Source: CAVYUC01 sp963783085 (GTDB lineage Bacteria; Bacteroidota; Bacteroidia; Bacteroidales; Prolixibacteraceae). From it: a stretch of 64,000 bases of DNA. The notes beneath the pieces were generated by a model. It worked only from the letters and a program-made list of their open reading frames with translations, was not told the origin of the DNA and did no database searches. The first letter of the stretch is position 1. Every line of letters starts with the position of its first letter. The translations under genes and the position numbers were made by a program. Positions 40,711-51,300 of the stretch are shown here, one piece after another. The stretch covers positions 50,478 through 114,477 of the forward strand of contig CAWAMJ010000019.1 in the NCBI GenBank assembly GCA_963783085.1, in the 5' to 3' direction.

Positions 40711-42888
40711 TTAATTAAACCAGTATGATAGCTTAACGACTAATCCGCGATTCTTATTTACGAAATTTTCTGTATAGGAATTATCTGTATAAACAATATA
40801 TAGATCCGACGCAGGCGCATAATGCCACTGGAACCGGATATTCGTATTCAGGTTATCAATCTGATTGTTGTACTGGACGAATGTAGTAAGGAATAATTTA
40901 TCGGTGAAGGTTACGTCCAGTGTGGGTCCCACAAGGATTAACTTAGCACTGTTGTATGGTTTAGGTAATGATATGTTGTTATAGTTCACTGTCATTCCGA
41001 TGCTGCCATACGGCTGCACCCTGTAGTTCGCCATTCCGTTAATGTTCCAGCGGTTTCCGTTATAATAGCCCCCTATTCCTGCATTCAGCATGTAGTTGAA
41101 TAATTTGCGGGGGTCTGAAATAAATCCTGCCCGGGCAGTTTTCCAGTAAAATCGCTCCCCTGCAAGAAGTTTCTCTCCCCCGGTATTGGTAGGATCAAAA
41201 TCATGACGGAGCTGTACAAATTGTTCCTCCACGCTGCCAGACAGTTCGCTTTTGTTCTGCCATCCGATGGTATATGAAAGTTGTATTTCCCTGTCGGTAA
41301 GGTTAAATTCCGGATCGAAAATCGCATCCAGACTGGCACCGGGACCGTGATTAATTATCCGTTCCGAACCTGACGGATAGAACAGGTAGCTCACTGACGG
41401 TGCGATTTCATAAATACCGGTCCTTCTGATGTACCCCACTTCTGCAACATAATCCGATCCTATCCAGGATTGATTGATGGCGGCTTTCAGGTACCGGGAG
41501 AAATAACCGATATTTCCGGAAACGGCTGCAGCATCACTATCCGCTCCGGGATAAAATGACTGATGATAAAAGGCCTTGCCCTGCCATCGGTTATCTGCGG
41601 TTGCGAAGTTATATTCAAATCCTGCCACCCGATTGTAACGGTTTCCGGTGAATACTGTATCATTATAATTTTGGGTGATCTCTTTATTCACAAGAAATCC
41701 CACAATGCTTGAGCGGCTGAAGATCTCACGCTGCAAAACTGCAACCGCATAATTGCCGGAAAGATTTTCATCTTTTGATCCCGTCTGCATTTCCATCACT
41801 CCGATCCTCCATTTGTTGCCTACCCTTCCGGTCAGTCTCCCACCGAAATATACCGGAACATTCAGCCCTATACGCCTCGAAAAGAAAGGCATTGCCTGGC
41901 TGTTCCCCAGATTGGCGAAGATGTCGCTGTTTTCAAGAAAAAATTGTCTTCGTTCAGGATAAAACAATTCAAAGCGATCGAGGTTAGTCTGCTGTCTGTC
42001 TTCCTCAACTTGTGAATAATCGGGATTGACTGTCAGGTCCAGGTTCATGGATGTTGACAATATCATTTTGGCATCAAAGCCTGCATTCCATTTCCATTTT
42101 GCAGGTTCTCCAGCCTCATTATTTTTTATGACTGACGATGTTCCGTACGGGATGACGGATAACCGTAATCCTGCTTTATCGAGGGGCTTATCCCAAACCA
42201 GTGTTCCGGCGTAAGGAAGGGAGTTATGAGGAAACTGCCGCGGGACGGGAGCCCAGGCCGATTTCTCATTCGTTTTTAGATCAAGCCGGCCAAAATTGAC
42301 GCCCCATTCTTTTTCTCCCCCAACATAACGAAGGCTGCGGAAAGGAATGGCCATCTCGAGCACCCAGCGATCGTCATAGCTCTTCACTGCAGATTTCCAT
42401 TTGGTATCCCAGGTAAAGCTCGACTGGGTTCCGTTGTTTATCACTCCGTCAGCCTGGGCTCCCGCAGGAGAGAGGCTGAAGGCATACCCGTTCGTCATGT
42501 TATTATAGGCATCGAGGTGTAACCTGAAGTTATCATTTTTGCCAAACTCAAAATCCCTGCGCAGGGATTCCACTATTCTTTTCCCGGGTGTGGGGTCATA
42601 GCAAACAGCTCCCACATATAAATTTGATTTATCGTAACTTATCATAACAGTTGTTTGTGCAACTGCATATCCTGTATCCACCGGGGTCACACGTGTAAAA
42701 TTCTTAGCTATCTCTGCACTTTGCCACGTTTGCTCATTTAACACTCCATCAATTTTCATCTCCTCGTTTGTTTGTTTAATGTGAATACGGTACTTATCCC
42801 GGTTCACACCCCTCTCCTGGGAATAACCTAATATTCCTGTGCTGAGAATGAACAGGGTTAAGATAAGGAATCGTACAGAGCTGAGCAT
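40711..42888 (-). CDS. DUF5916 outer-membrane protein with CBM9-like N-terminus
   Basis: 725 residues. Signal peptide (about 1-23, GYSQ). Residues about 35-215 form a CBM9-like domain (KIDGVLNEQTWQSAE, LEMAIPFRSLRY). The DUF5916 region follows (about 240-725), with VNPDYSQVEEDRQQTNLDRF and FYPERRQFFLENSDIF, and then beta-barrel-like strands ending in the aromatic KLSYWFN. Widespread in Bacteroidota; function not established. A monocistronic gene. Confidence 0.85.
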   Translation of the reverse strand: MLSSVRFLILTLFILSTGILGYSQERGVNRDKYRIHIKQTNEEMKIDGVLNEQTWQSAEIAKNFTRVTPVDTGYAVAQTTVMISYDKSNLYVGAVCYDPTPGKRIVESLRRDFEFGKNDNFRLHLDAYNNMTNGYAFSLSPAGAQADGVINNGTQSSFTWDTKWKSAVKSYDDRWVLEMAIPFRSLRYVGGEKEWGVNFGRLDLKTNEKSAWAPVPRQFPHNSLPYAGTLVWDKPLDKAGLRLSVIPYGTSSVIKNNEAGEPAKWKWNAGFDAKMILSTSMNLDLTVNPDYSQVEEDRQQTNLDRFELFYPERRQFFLENSDIFANLGNSQAMPFFSRRIGLNVPVYFGGRLTGRVGNKWRIGVMEMQTGSKDENLSGNYAVAVLQREIFSRSSIVGFLVNKEITQNYNDTVFTGNRYNRVAGFEYNFATADNRWQGKAFYHQSFYPGADSDAAAVSGNIGYFSRYLKAAINQSWIGSDYVAEVGYIRRTGIYEIAPSVSYLFYPSGSERIINHGPGASLDAIFDPEFNLTDREIQLSYTIGWQNKSELSGSVEEQFVQLRHDFDPTNTGGEKLLAGERFYWKTARAGFISDPRKLFNYMLNAGIGGYYNGNRWNINGMANYRVQPYGSIGMTVNYNNISLPKPYNSAKLILVGPTLDVTFTDKLFLTTFVQYNNQIDNLNTNIRFQWHYAPASDLYIVYTDNSYTENFVNKNRGLVVKLSYWFN

Positions 42889-43231
42889 ATTTTTCGTTTG
42901 AGGGTTTAAAAGTAAAAAAAAAGATAAGACATTTTACATCATCTTCAGGGAAACGAGGTTTTATATAGTGAGCAGGGAGCAGTTCAGAGTTCTGAATCCT
43001 CGCTGGCGCACATTTGCCCCATAAGGCTGTGGCGCAATTTGTTCCATCATTACGTTTTATCTATTCCTTACGGACATTTTTGGTTTTTATTAAGTTATTT
43101 CAAAAGGCACGGATTTCAAATCCGCGCCAGCGAGTGAATTGGTGCCGCGTACGGTTTTGTGCCGGAAGTTTTCGGGAAGTTAAAAATGCAGCGGATGTAT
43201 ATGTTAACAGAAATTTTTAGTTACAGGGCGT
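42889..43231. repeat. 343-base gap holding an inverted-repeat-bounded element
   Basis: CTCGCTGGCGC (42999-43009) and GCGCCAGCGAG (43124-43134) are a perfect 11-bp inverted pair bounding 136 bases. Next to the right end is a second palindrome, CGGATTT/AAATCCG (43110-43122). The inside is non-coding. It resembles a small palindrome-ended mobile element. No target duplication is obvious. The rest of the gap is A/T-rich and holds nothing recognisable. Confidence 0.6.
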
Positions 43232-43930
43232 TTATTTCGTATAGTCTTTAATACAGCGCACACTCAGCCCAATACAATTTGCATCAACCCAGGGTGTCCA
43301 TATACTAACACTATTATTTAATATAAGGTAGGTGTTGCTCTGGGTTGACCAGAAATAACAGTTTTCACCCATTTCTGTGCCTCCAAAAGCATAACGGTAC
43401 CCACCCGGAAGGGCAGTAAAACCAACTTCATTCGTTGATTCTTCATTGAGATTTTTCCAGTGAATTGTACCTTTTTCCCTGAGTTTTGCGCTTGCTACGT
43501 CTTCTCCGCCCAAATAATTTATCAGTGTTTTCCATTCGTTAACGCCGGGAACATGCCAACCCTCCGGGGCGAGTTTGCCGGTATTTACAGCATACCAGTT
43601 GTATAAAGCTCCATAGGTGGATTTATAACCCGATTGATTATTATACCAGCAATAACCCGGAGTGGTGAGTGTAATCCAGGTCTCGTTATCGGTTTCTGTC
43701 GGGATGCTGCTACCATCGTTAAATTTTGTTGTTTTCAGGTTTTCTACCGTCCACTGCTTGGTACCTATAATTACGGTATGATATACATTGCCGTCGATAT
43801 CGGTTACATCCTCTCCCTTAACAATTTCGGGAGTGGGCAAAGTATCATTATCATCTTTCTTGCAGTCGGGTAGTAATAACATCCCTGCAATTACTAAAAG
43901 GGAGACCCCAATTTTGTATACGTTTTTCAT
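43232..43930 (-). CDS. FISUMP-domain lipoprotein
   Basis: 232 residues. Lipobox at about residue 23 (LLPDC). The Fibrobacter succinogenes major paralogous domain (about 45-228) shows DIDGNVYHTVIIGTKQWTVE near its start, GALYNWYAVNTGKLAPEGWH, and SVRCIKD at its end. Such proteins are surface lipoproteins of unknown function that are common in Bacteroidota. It lies upstream of and facing away from nothing specific; no operon partner. Confidence 0.9.
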   Translation of the reverse strand: MKNVYKIGVSLLVIAGMLLLPDCKKDDNDTLPTPEIVKGEDVTDIDGNVYHTVIIGTKQWTVENLKTTKFNDGSSIPTETDNETWITLTTPGYCWYNNQSGYKSTYGALYNWYAVNTGKLAPEGWHVPGVNEWKTLINYLGGEDVASAKLREKGTIHWKNLNEESTNEVGFTALPGGYRYAFGGTEMGENCYFWSTQSNTYLILNNSVSIWTPWVDANCIGLSVRCIKDYTK

Positions 43931-44038
43931 GACTGGATTTAATTGTTAGTGATTCAAACATTTTTAAAAGTCAAGAGAAGAACGTTGTTCTGTTTCCAAT
44001 ATAAATTCAGAAGTCAGGAAAAACATTCGCATACAGGT

Positions 44039-47000
44039 TCACATCATTTTTGCTTCCTTTTTTTCAGAACGTGGTAACTCCATTTGTCTTTCATGGTATT
44101 CCTTTACCTGGTGCATAAATGCCTCGAAACGGGTGTCCAAACCAATGTTATCGTGCCCGTCGTATGCAAAATTTTCCCAGGGCAATCCGTCATGATTTTT
44201 TCTGAGTTTCTGAGAAACAGTGCAGTTTATAGTGCCAGGCATGCATGTAAAAGGAAGGATATTTACTACGCCTGAAATATGATAATCAGCTAATAAAACT
44301 GCTGACCCAACTGCCAGCGCAGGGTCTCCATCATAATCTTTATGAATATAATCGCCACAATTTTCAAGCATTTCTTCCACTTCAACTTCTGAAGACAGTT
44401 TATAAATGCTTTCAAGGCTTCCGATGATTTTTTTCTCTACTGCCTTTTGAAAGAACAACTGGATTTTTGCCCGTAAAAGGTCTTTTACATTCCCCTTCCA
44501 CCGACTGTCGCGAACAAATCGGATAGTGGAATAATTTACCCACTCGGCAAATGGAGCCATTAAAGTTTCGGCTCCTAAATCTTCCATTCGTTTTACAAGA
44601 AAATTTGAACAGAAAGCATTGTCGCGCATAAAAATTTCACCAACAATTGCCACAACGGGTTTTGTTCCGGGTTTATTCACAGGAATAGCTTTAAATTCAC
44701 GGGCCGCATCAGTTAGAACTTTTGTTAAATTTTTGCAGTTGTTTTCAACAGAATTAATAATGGCTTGAAGATTTTTTTGGTATACAATGTCCGTATCGCC
44801 TTTATTCATTTCGTAAGGCCTTATTTGTTCCAGCATTTTTCGGATGATATCGGAAGCCACAATTCCTTTCCATGCATTTTTTCTCCATTTTAAAGAGTAA
44901 CCCGGAGCAATACTTGCATAAGCATCTTCATTGCTTGGATGAACGATAAGCGCATCTTTGTAATCCAGCTTATCAAAAATCAGCCGGTGAAGTTTGTTGT
45001 ATTCACCAAACCGACATGGTCCGTTATGGTCAGGCATAAAAAAGCTTACTTTTTTAGGGTCAATTCCGGGCTCCTGCAATTTTCTTAAAAAGCTTCCTGT
45101 AGTCGCAATAAACGGAAAACATTCTTGTCCGTTGGTATGTTTCCGGCCCAGTTCAATATCGTATTCATCCTGCATGGGCAATACTTCGCTTGGTATTCCA
45201 CAGCTTCGTGTAGCTGCCGACATGATATGTACCGAATCTCTTGCATAAGGGAAATACAATGTTCGTTTAAACAATTCAGGAGTTTCATTTTGAGCGTCAT
45301 CAGTTATTTCTGTTTTTTTCTTTTCAGAACTGTTATTTGCTGCCCAGCCTTTCAAACTGTCAAGAAATGCTTCAATTCGGGTAACCATTCCTGCATCGGC
45401 ACTATGTTCGTCCACTTCCAGGTGCATAAACGGTTTTCCCTTCATTTCTTTTTTTACAAAGTGCATTAAAAAGGAATCAGGACCGCAACGAAAATTACTC
45501 AGGTAAATGGCAAATACATTTTTAGTTTTGGCTATATACCGCGTGGCTTTTAAGATTTTCTGTCCATTGGGCCAGTACATTCCGGGATAATCATCAAAAA
45601 TATTTTCATCTTCCAGTGGCAGATAATCAATTGGAATTGCCAATACATTCATATTTTGCAGTTTCCGGTTTAACCGTAGATTAAGTGCTGAATCGCCCGT
45701 ATTATATGGTCTTCCAATAATTACAAGATTCCAGCGATCGTCCCGTAAATTGAAAATTGCTTCTCTTCCTTTTATTTTTAATTGCTGTTCGAATTGTTTT
45801 TGCGCCAGGTTGGCATTATCGATAGCTTTTAAAATTTTGGATTTCGGAAGTTTGAATTTGTCAGTAAAAAACTGTTGCAGTTCATTCTTTAATGCTCTTT
45901 CGAAATAACGAAAATGCAATGTGGGAACAAGGAATTTCTGTGTAATCCCGTCGGGGAATGCTGCTTTAATCAGATACGGATGGGATTGAACCCATGGACA
46001 ATTGCAGTTATTTGTAGGATTCTCTTTTTCGCCCTGAGAATTAACTACAAAGGGCAGAAAAATATAATCCACATTTTTTTCGATTAGATTAAGAACATGT
46101 CCGTGAATTAATTCCACCGGCAAACAGGTTTCGGAAACCATTGTCTCCAACGAATTGGTAATTATTTTCCGGTCCGATTCATCAGAAATAATCAGGTTAA
46201 AATCAAGTTCAGTAAAAAACGATCTCCAGAAGGGGAAAAGTTGCCAGTAATTCATTAATCCACGCGGTAGTCCAATTGATATTTTATCTTCAGTTATTTT
46301 AAGTTGATAATCACCAACAAGAAGTTTTTCCCGTTCTGTAAAAAGATCAGGAATATCATCGTGTTGGATTTTCCGGTCGCTTAATTCATATTTATCGCAG
46401 ATGCCGCCGTAAAACAGGGGCTTGGTTTCACCGGCAATTTTCACCTTTTTTATTTCGCAATGGTTGGCGCACGATTTACAAACAAAACTATCAGTTTCAT
46501 ATTCTGTTTGGCTAACACCAAAACCCTTAAACGATGTTGGAGTTCCGTTCATTGATTCACGCGCAAGCATTGCTGCACCAATGGCCCCGGTAACATCGAA
46601 ATGCGGCGGAACATGAATTGGCTTTCCCGTAACTTCTTCAAATGCAGCTAAAACTGCTTTATTATTGGTAACACCTCCCTGAAAGAAGATTTTATTTCCA
46701 ACAGGTTTATCGCGAACAACACGGTTGAGGTAATTGTGAACAATGGAATAAGCAAGCCCTCCAATAAGATTATCTTTTTGTGTTCCTTTTTGCTGATGTG
46801 AATTCAAATCACTTTCCATAAAAACAGTACAGCGTTCACCCAGTTTTACCGGTTTTTCTGCTGAAAGCCCAAGATGCCCGAATTCACCGATAATATTAAT
46901 GCCAAGTTTATCGGCCTGTTCTTCGAGAAATGAGCCTGTTCCGGCGGCACATACTTTATTCATTTCAAAGTCAACAATCACTCCGTTTGAAATGCTGATG

Positions 47001-48274
47001 TATTTGGAATCCTGCCCTCCGATTTCAAAAATGGTATCCACTTCCGGATCGATAGCAATTGCTGCAGTAGCCTGGCAGGTTATTTCGTTCCGAATTGTAT
47101 CGGCCCCGATAAAATCACCGGTTAAATAGCGCCCGGAGCCTGTTGTACCTGCTGCCCGGATTTCAATCCGGTGACCGATTTCTTCTCCAACTTCCAGCAA
47201 TCCACGTTTTATTGCCTCAAGTGGTTTACTGGCAGTTGGCAAATATCTTCTTGCAAGAACGTTGTTTTTTTCATCGATGATTACCACATTGGTACTTAAT
47301 GAACCCACATCGATTCCGAGGTAGGCAACAGTTTTTTTCTGGCCGTTCAAAGAAAATACATCCTTAATTAAATGATGTTTTTTATCTGTTAACTTTCGCA
47401 GAGACTGAGCATCTTCAAATCCATTTTTAAGATATTCATTTAGTTTATTCAGTGAAATGTTATCAGATGAAAAAGCGTTTGATTCCAATGCAGTTAAAAC
47501 AGCGCCAATTGCACCCATTGAAGCATGGTATTCAGGAATAATAAGTTCTCCGGGTTCAAGGTTGTAAATTTCGGTGAAAGCTCTAATCATGCCAATATTT
47601 GCAGCTACTCCCCCTTGAAAAATGATAGGTTTAACCAACTCTTTTCCCTTACCCAGCGTACTTTTAAAATTACGGGCAACTGCAAAACACAGTCCGGCAA
47701 CAATATCATGAACAGGAGTTGCCACCTGTTGCAGGTGTATCATGTCGCTTTTGGCAAAAACCGAACAGCGGCCTGCAATTCGGGGTGGGTTTTTTGATTT
47801 AAGAGCAAGTTCACCAAATTCCTTTTCAATTGAAATGCCAATACGTTTAGCCTGTTGATCGAGAAAGGAACCTGTTCCTGCGGCGCATAAACTGTTCATC
47901 GAAAAATCGGAAAGTTTCATTCCCCGCGTCACTTCATTTTTATCCAGAAAGATAAGTTTTGAATCTTCACCTCCCATTTCGATGATGGTTCTGACATGAG
48001 GATATAAAGCCATTACTGCTTTTGATTGCGCAACAATCTCGTTTACTGCAATTCCGTTTAACAATTCCGATGCAGTTTTGCTTCCCGTTCCGGTTAGTGC
48101 AATTCTGCCGGAAGGCATATCAAATTTTTTAAGAATTTCGGATAGTCTGTTTGCAAGCGTGTGAAAAGGTTTACCATGGCTATAATCATAGTATTCTTCA
48201 ACAACTTCTTTATTCTCATTTAATAAAACAGTATTAACAGAAATAGATCCGATATCAGCTCCCAAGTAATACAT
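44039..48274 (-). CDS. giant acyl-CoA dehydratase activase-related protein, tandem copy A
   Basis: 1,411 residues. ASKHA ATPase module 1 (about 1-265, YYLGADIGSISVNTVLLN, EMGGEDSK, C130 and C170), module 2 (about 315-590, AYLGIDVGSLSTNVVIID, EIGGQDSK, C442 and C482), a cysteine motif C599/C602/C606/C626, a DUF2229 module (about 640-900, SIGLPRGLMNYWQLFPFW), and further dehydratase-like parts (GPCRFGEYNKL, NILPFTCMPGTINC). BadF/HgdC-type activases drive low-potential electrons into 2-hydroxyacyl-CoA dehydratases or benzoyl-CoA reductase by ATP hydrolysis; the large fused family is uncharacterised. About 98 % identical to copy B. Its last 28 residues are unlike B's. Confidence 0.85.
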   Translation of the reverse strand: MYYLGADIGSISVNTVLLNENKEVVEEYYDYSHGKPFHTLANRLSEILKKFDMPSGRIALTGTGSKTASELLNGIAVNEIVAQSKAVMALYPHVRTIIEMGGEDSKLIFLDKNEVTRGMKLSDFSMNSLCAAGTGSFLDQQAKRIGISIEKEFGELALKSKNPPRIAGRCSVFAKSDMIHLQQVATPVHDIVAGLCFAVARNFKSTLGKGKELVKPIIFQGGVAANIGMIRAFTEIYNLEPGELIIPEYHASMGAIGAVLTALESNAFSSDNISLNKLNEYLKNGFEDAQSLRKLTDKKHHLIKDVFSLNGQKKTVAYLGIDVGSLSTNVVIIDEKNNVLARRYLPTASKPLEAIKRGLLEVGEEIGHRIEIRAAGTTGSGRYLTGDFIGADTIRNEITCQATAAIAIDPEVDTIFEIGGQDSKYISISNGVIVDFEMNKVCAAGTGSFLEEQADKLGINIIGEFGHLGLSAEKPVKLGERCTVFMESDLNSHQQKGTQKDNLIGGLAYSIVHNYLNRVVRDKPVGNKIFFQGGVTNNKAVLAAFEEVTGKPIHVPPHFDVTGAIGAAMLARESMNGTPTSFKGFGVSQTEYETDSFVCKSCANHCEIKKVKIAGETKPLFYGGICDKYELSDRKIQHDDIPDLFTEREKLLVGDYQLKITEDKISIGLPRGLMNYWQLFPFWRSFFTELDFNLIISDESDRKIITNSLETMVSETCLPVELIHGHVLNLIEKNVDYIFLPFVVNSQGEKENPTNNCNCPWVQSHPYLIKAAFPDGITQKFLVPTLHFRYFERALKNELQQFFTDKFKLPKSKILKAIDNANLAQKQFEQQLKIKGREAIFNLRDDRWNLVIIGRPYNTGDSALNLRLNRKLQNMNVLAIPIDYLPLEDENIFDDYPGMYWPNGQKILKATRYIAKTKNVFAIYLSNFRCGPDSFLMHFVKKEMKGKPFMHLEVDEHSADAGMVTRIEAFLDSLKGWAANNSSEKKKTEITDDAQNETPELFKRTLYFPYARDSVHIMSAATRSCGIPSEVLPMQDEYDIELGRKHTNGQECFPFIATTGSFLRKLQEPGIDPKKVSFFMPDHNGPCRFGEYNKLHRLIFDKLDYKDALIVHPSNEDAYASIAPGYSLKWRKNAWKGIVASDIIRKMLEQIRPYEMNKGDTDIVYQKNLQAIINSVENNCKNLTKVLTDAAREFKAIPVNKPGTKPVVAIVGEIFMRDNAFCSNFLVKRMEDLGAETLMAPFAEWVNYSTIRFVRDSRWKGNVKDLLRAKIQLFFQKAVEKKIIGSLESIYKLSSEVEVEEMLENCGDYIHKDYDGDPALAVGSAVLLADYHISGVVNILPFTCMPGTINCTVSQKLRKNHDGLPWENFAYDGHDNIGLDTRFEAFMHQVKEYHERQMELPRSEKKEAKMM

Positions 48275-48353
48275 AACAGAAAGGTTTAAGTGAGTAGAAT
48301 AGAAATAAAGGAAGAAAATGAAATAATTATTGTTTATGTTTGGGTATTACTTT

Positions 48354-51300
48354 TTAGAACCTGGTAGTATTTTTAACAGAACGCATAAATGCCTCGAAAC
48401 GCGTGTCTAAACCAATGTTATCGTGCCCGTCGTATGCAAAATTTTCCCAGGGTAAACCGTTATGATTTTTTCTGAGATTTTGTGAAACCGTACAGTTGAT
48501 GGTTCCCGGCATACAGGTAAACGGAAGAATATTTACCACTCCTGAAATGTGCTGGTCGGCTAATAAAACTGCTGACCCAACTGCCAGTGCAGGATCTCCA
48601 TCATAATCTTTATGAATATAATCGCCACAATTTTCAAGCATTTCTTCCACTTCAACTTCTGAAGACAGTTTGTAAATGCTTTCAAGGCTTCCGATGATTT
48701 TTTTCTCTACTGCCTTTTGAAAGAACAACTGGATTTTTGCCCGTAAAAGGTCTTTTACATTCCCCTTCCACCGGCTGTCGCGAACAAATCGGATAGTGGA
48801 ATAATTTACCCACTCGGCAAATGGAGCCATTAAAGTTTCGGCTCCTAAATCTTCCATTCGTTTTACAAGAAAATTTGAACAGAAAGCATTGTCGCGCATA
48901 AAAATTTCACCAACAATTGCCACAACGGGTTTTGTTCCGGGTTTATTCACAGGAATAGCTTTAAATTCACGGGCCGCATCAGTTAGAACTTTTGTTAAAT
49001 TTTTGCAGTTGTTTTCAACAGAATTAATAATGGCTTGAAGATTTTTTTGGTATACAATGTCCGTATCGCCTTTATTCATTTCGTAAGGCCTTATTTGTTC
49101 AAGCATTTTTCGGATGATATCGGAAGCCACAATTCCTTTCCATGCATTTTTTCTCCATTTTAAAGAGTAACCCGGAGCAATACTTGCATAAGCATCTTCA
49201 TTGCTTGGATGAACGATAAGCGCATCTTTGTAATCCAGCTTATCAAAAATCAGCCGGTGAAGTTTGTTGTATTCACCAAAACGACATGGTCCGTTGTGGT
49301 CAGGCATAAAAAAGCTTACTTTTTTAGGATCAATTCCGGGCTCCTGCAATTTTCTTAAGAAGCTTCCTGTAGTCGCAATAAACGGAAAACATTCTTGTCC
49401 GTTGGTATGTTTCCGGCCCAGTTCAATATCGTATTCATCCTGCATGGGCAATACTTCGCTTGGTATTCCACAGCTTCGTGTAGCTGCCGACATGATATGT
49501 ACCGAATCTCTTGCATAAGGGAAATACAATGTTCGTTTAAACAATTCAGGAGTTTCATGTTGAGCGTCATCAGTTATTTCTGTTTTTTTCTTTTCAGAAC
49601 TGTTATTTGCTGCCCAGCCTTTCAAACTGTCAAGAAATGCTTCAATTCGGGTAACCATTCCTGCATCGGCACTATGTTCGTCCACTTCCAGGTGCATAAA
49701 CGGTTTTCCCTTCATTTCTTTTTTTACAAAGTGCATTAAAAAGGAATCAGGACCGCAACGAAAATTACTCAGGTAAATGGCATACACATTTTTAGTTTTG
49801 GCTATATACCGCGTGGCTTTTAAGATTTTCTGTCCATTGGGCCAGTACATTCCGGGATAATCATCAAAAATATTTTCATCTTCCAGTGGCAGATAATCAA
49901 TTGGAATTGCCAATACATTCATATTTTGCAATTTCCGGTTTAACCGTAGATTAAGTGCTGAATCGCCGGTATTATATGGCCTTCCAATAATTACAAGATT
50001 CCAGCGATCGTCCTGTAAATTGAAAATTGCTTCTCTTCCTTTTATTTTTAATTGCTGTTCGAATTGTTTTTGCGCCAGGTTGGCATTATCGATAGCTTTT
50101 AAAATCCTGGATTTCGGAAGTTTGAATTTGTCAGTAAAAAACTGTTGCAGTTCATTCTTTAATGCTCTTTCGAAATAACGAAAATGTAATGTGGGAACAA
50201 GGAATTTTTGTGTAATCCCATCGGGGAATGCTGCTTTAATCAGATACGGATGGGATTGAACCCATGGACAATTGCAGTTGTTTGTAGGATTCTCTTTTTC
50301 GCCCTGAGAATTAACTACAAAGGGAAGAAAAATATAATCGACATTCTTTTCGATTAGATTAAGAACATGTCCGTGAATTAATTCCACCGGTAAGCAGGTT
50401 TCAGAAACCATTGTCTCCAACGAACTTGTAATTATTTTCCGGTCAGATTCATCAGAAATAATCAGGTTAAAATCAAGTTCAGTAAAAAACGATCTCCAGA
50501 AGGGGAAAAGTTGCCAGTAATTCATTAATCCACGCGGTAGTCCAATTGATATTTTATCTTCAGTTATTTTAAGTTGATAATCACCAACAAGAAGTTTTTC
50601 ACGTTCTGTAAAAAGCTCAGGAATATCATCGTGTTGAATTTTCCGGTCGCTTAATTCATACTTATCGCAGATTCCACCGTAAAACAGGGGCTTGCTTTCA
50701 CCGGCAATTTTCACCTTTTTTATCTCGCAATGGTTAGCGCAGGATTTACAGACAAAACTATCTGTTTCATATTCTGTCTGGCTAACACCAAAACCCTTAA
50801 ATGATGTAGGAGTTCCGTTCATTGATTCGCGTGCAAGCATTGCTGCACCAATGGCCCCGGTAACATCAAAATGTGGTGGAACATGTATAGTCTTACCTGT
50901 AACTTCTTCAAATGCAGCCAGGACTGCTTTGTTATTTGTAACTCCTCCCTGAAAGAAGATTTTATTTCCGACTGGTTTATCGCGAACTACACGATTGAGG
51001 TAATTGTGAACAATGGAATAAGCAAGCCCTCCAATAAGATTATCTTTTTGCGTGCCTTTTTGCTGATGTGAATTCAAATCACTTTCCATAAAAACAGTAC
51101 AGCGTTCACCCAGTTTCACCGGTTTTTCTGCTGAAAGTCCAAGTTGGCCGAATTCACCGATAATATTAATGCCAAGTTTATCGGCCTGTTCTTCGAGAAA
51201 TGAGCCTGTTCCGGCGGCACATACTTTATTCATTTCAAAGTCAACAATCACTCCGTTTGAAATGCTGATGTATTTGGAATCCTGCCCTCCGATTTCAAAT

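Noticed and set aside
48354..48400. Different end of activase copy B as a frameshift of copy A
   Set aside because: The DNA after the shared FEAFM codons differs in sequence, so no single indel restores the copy A ending.
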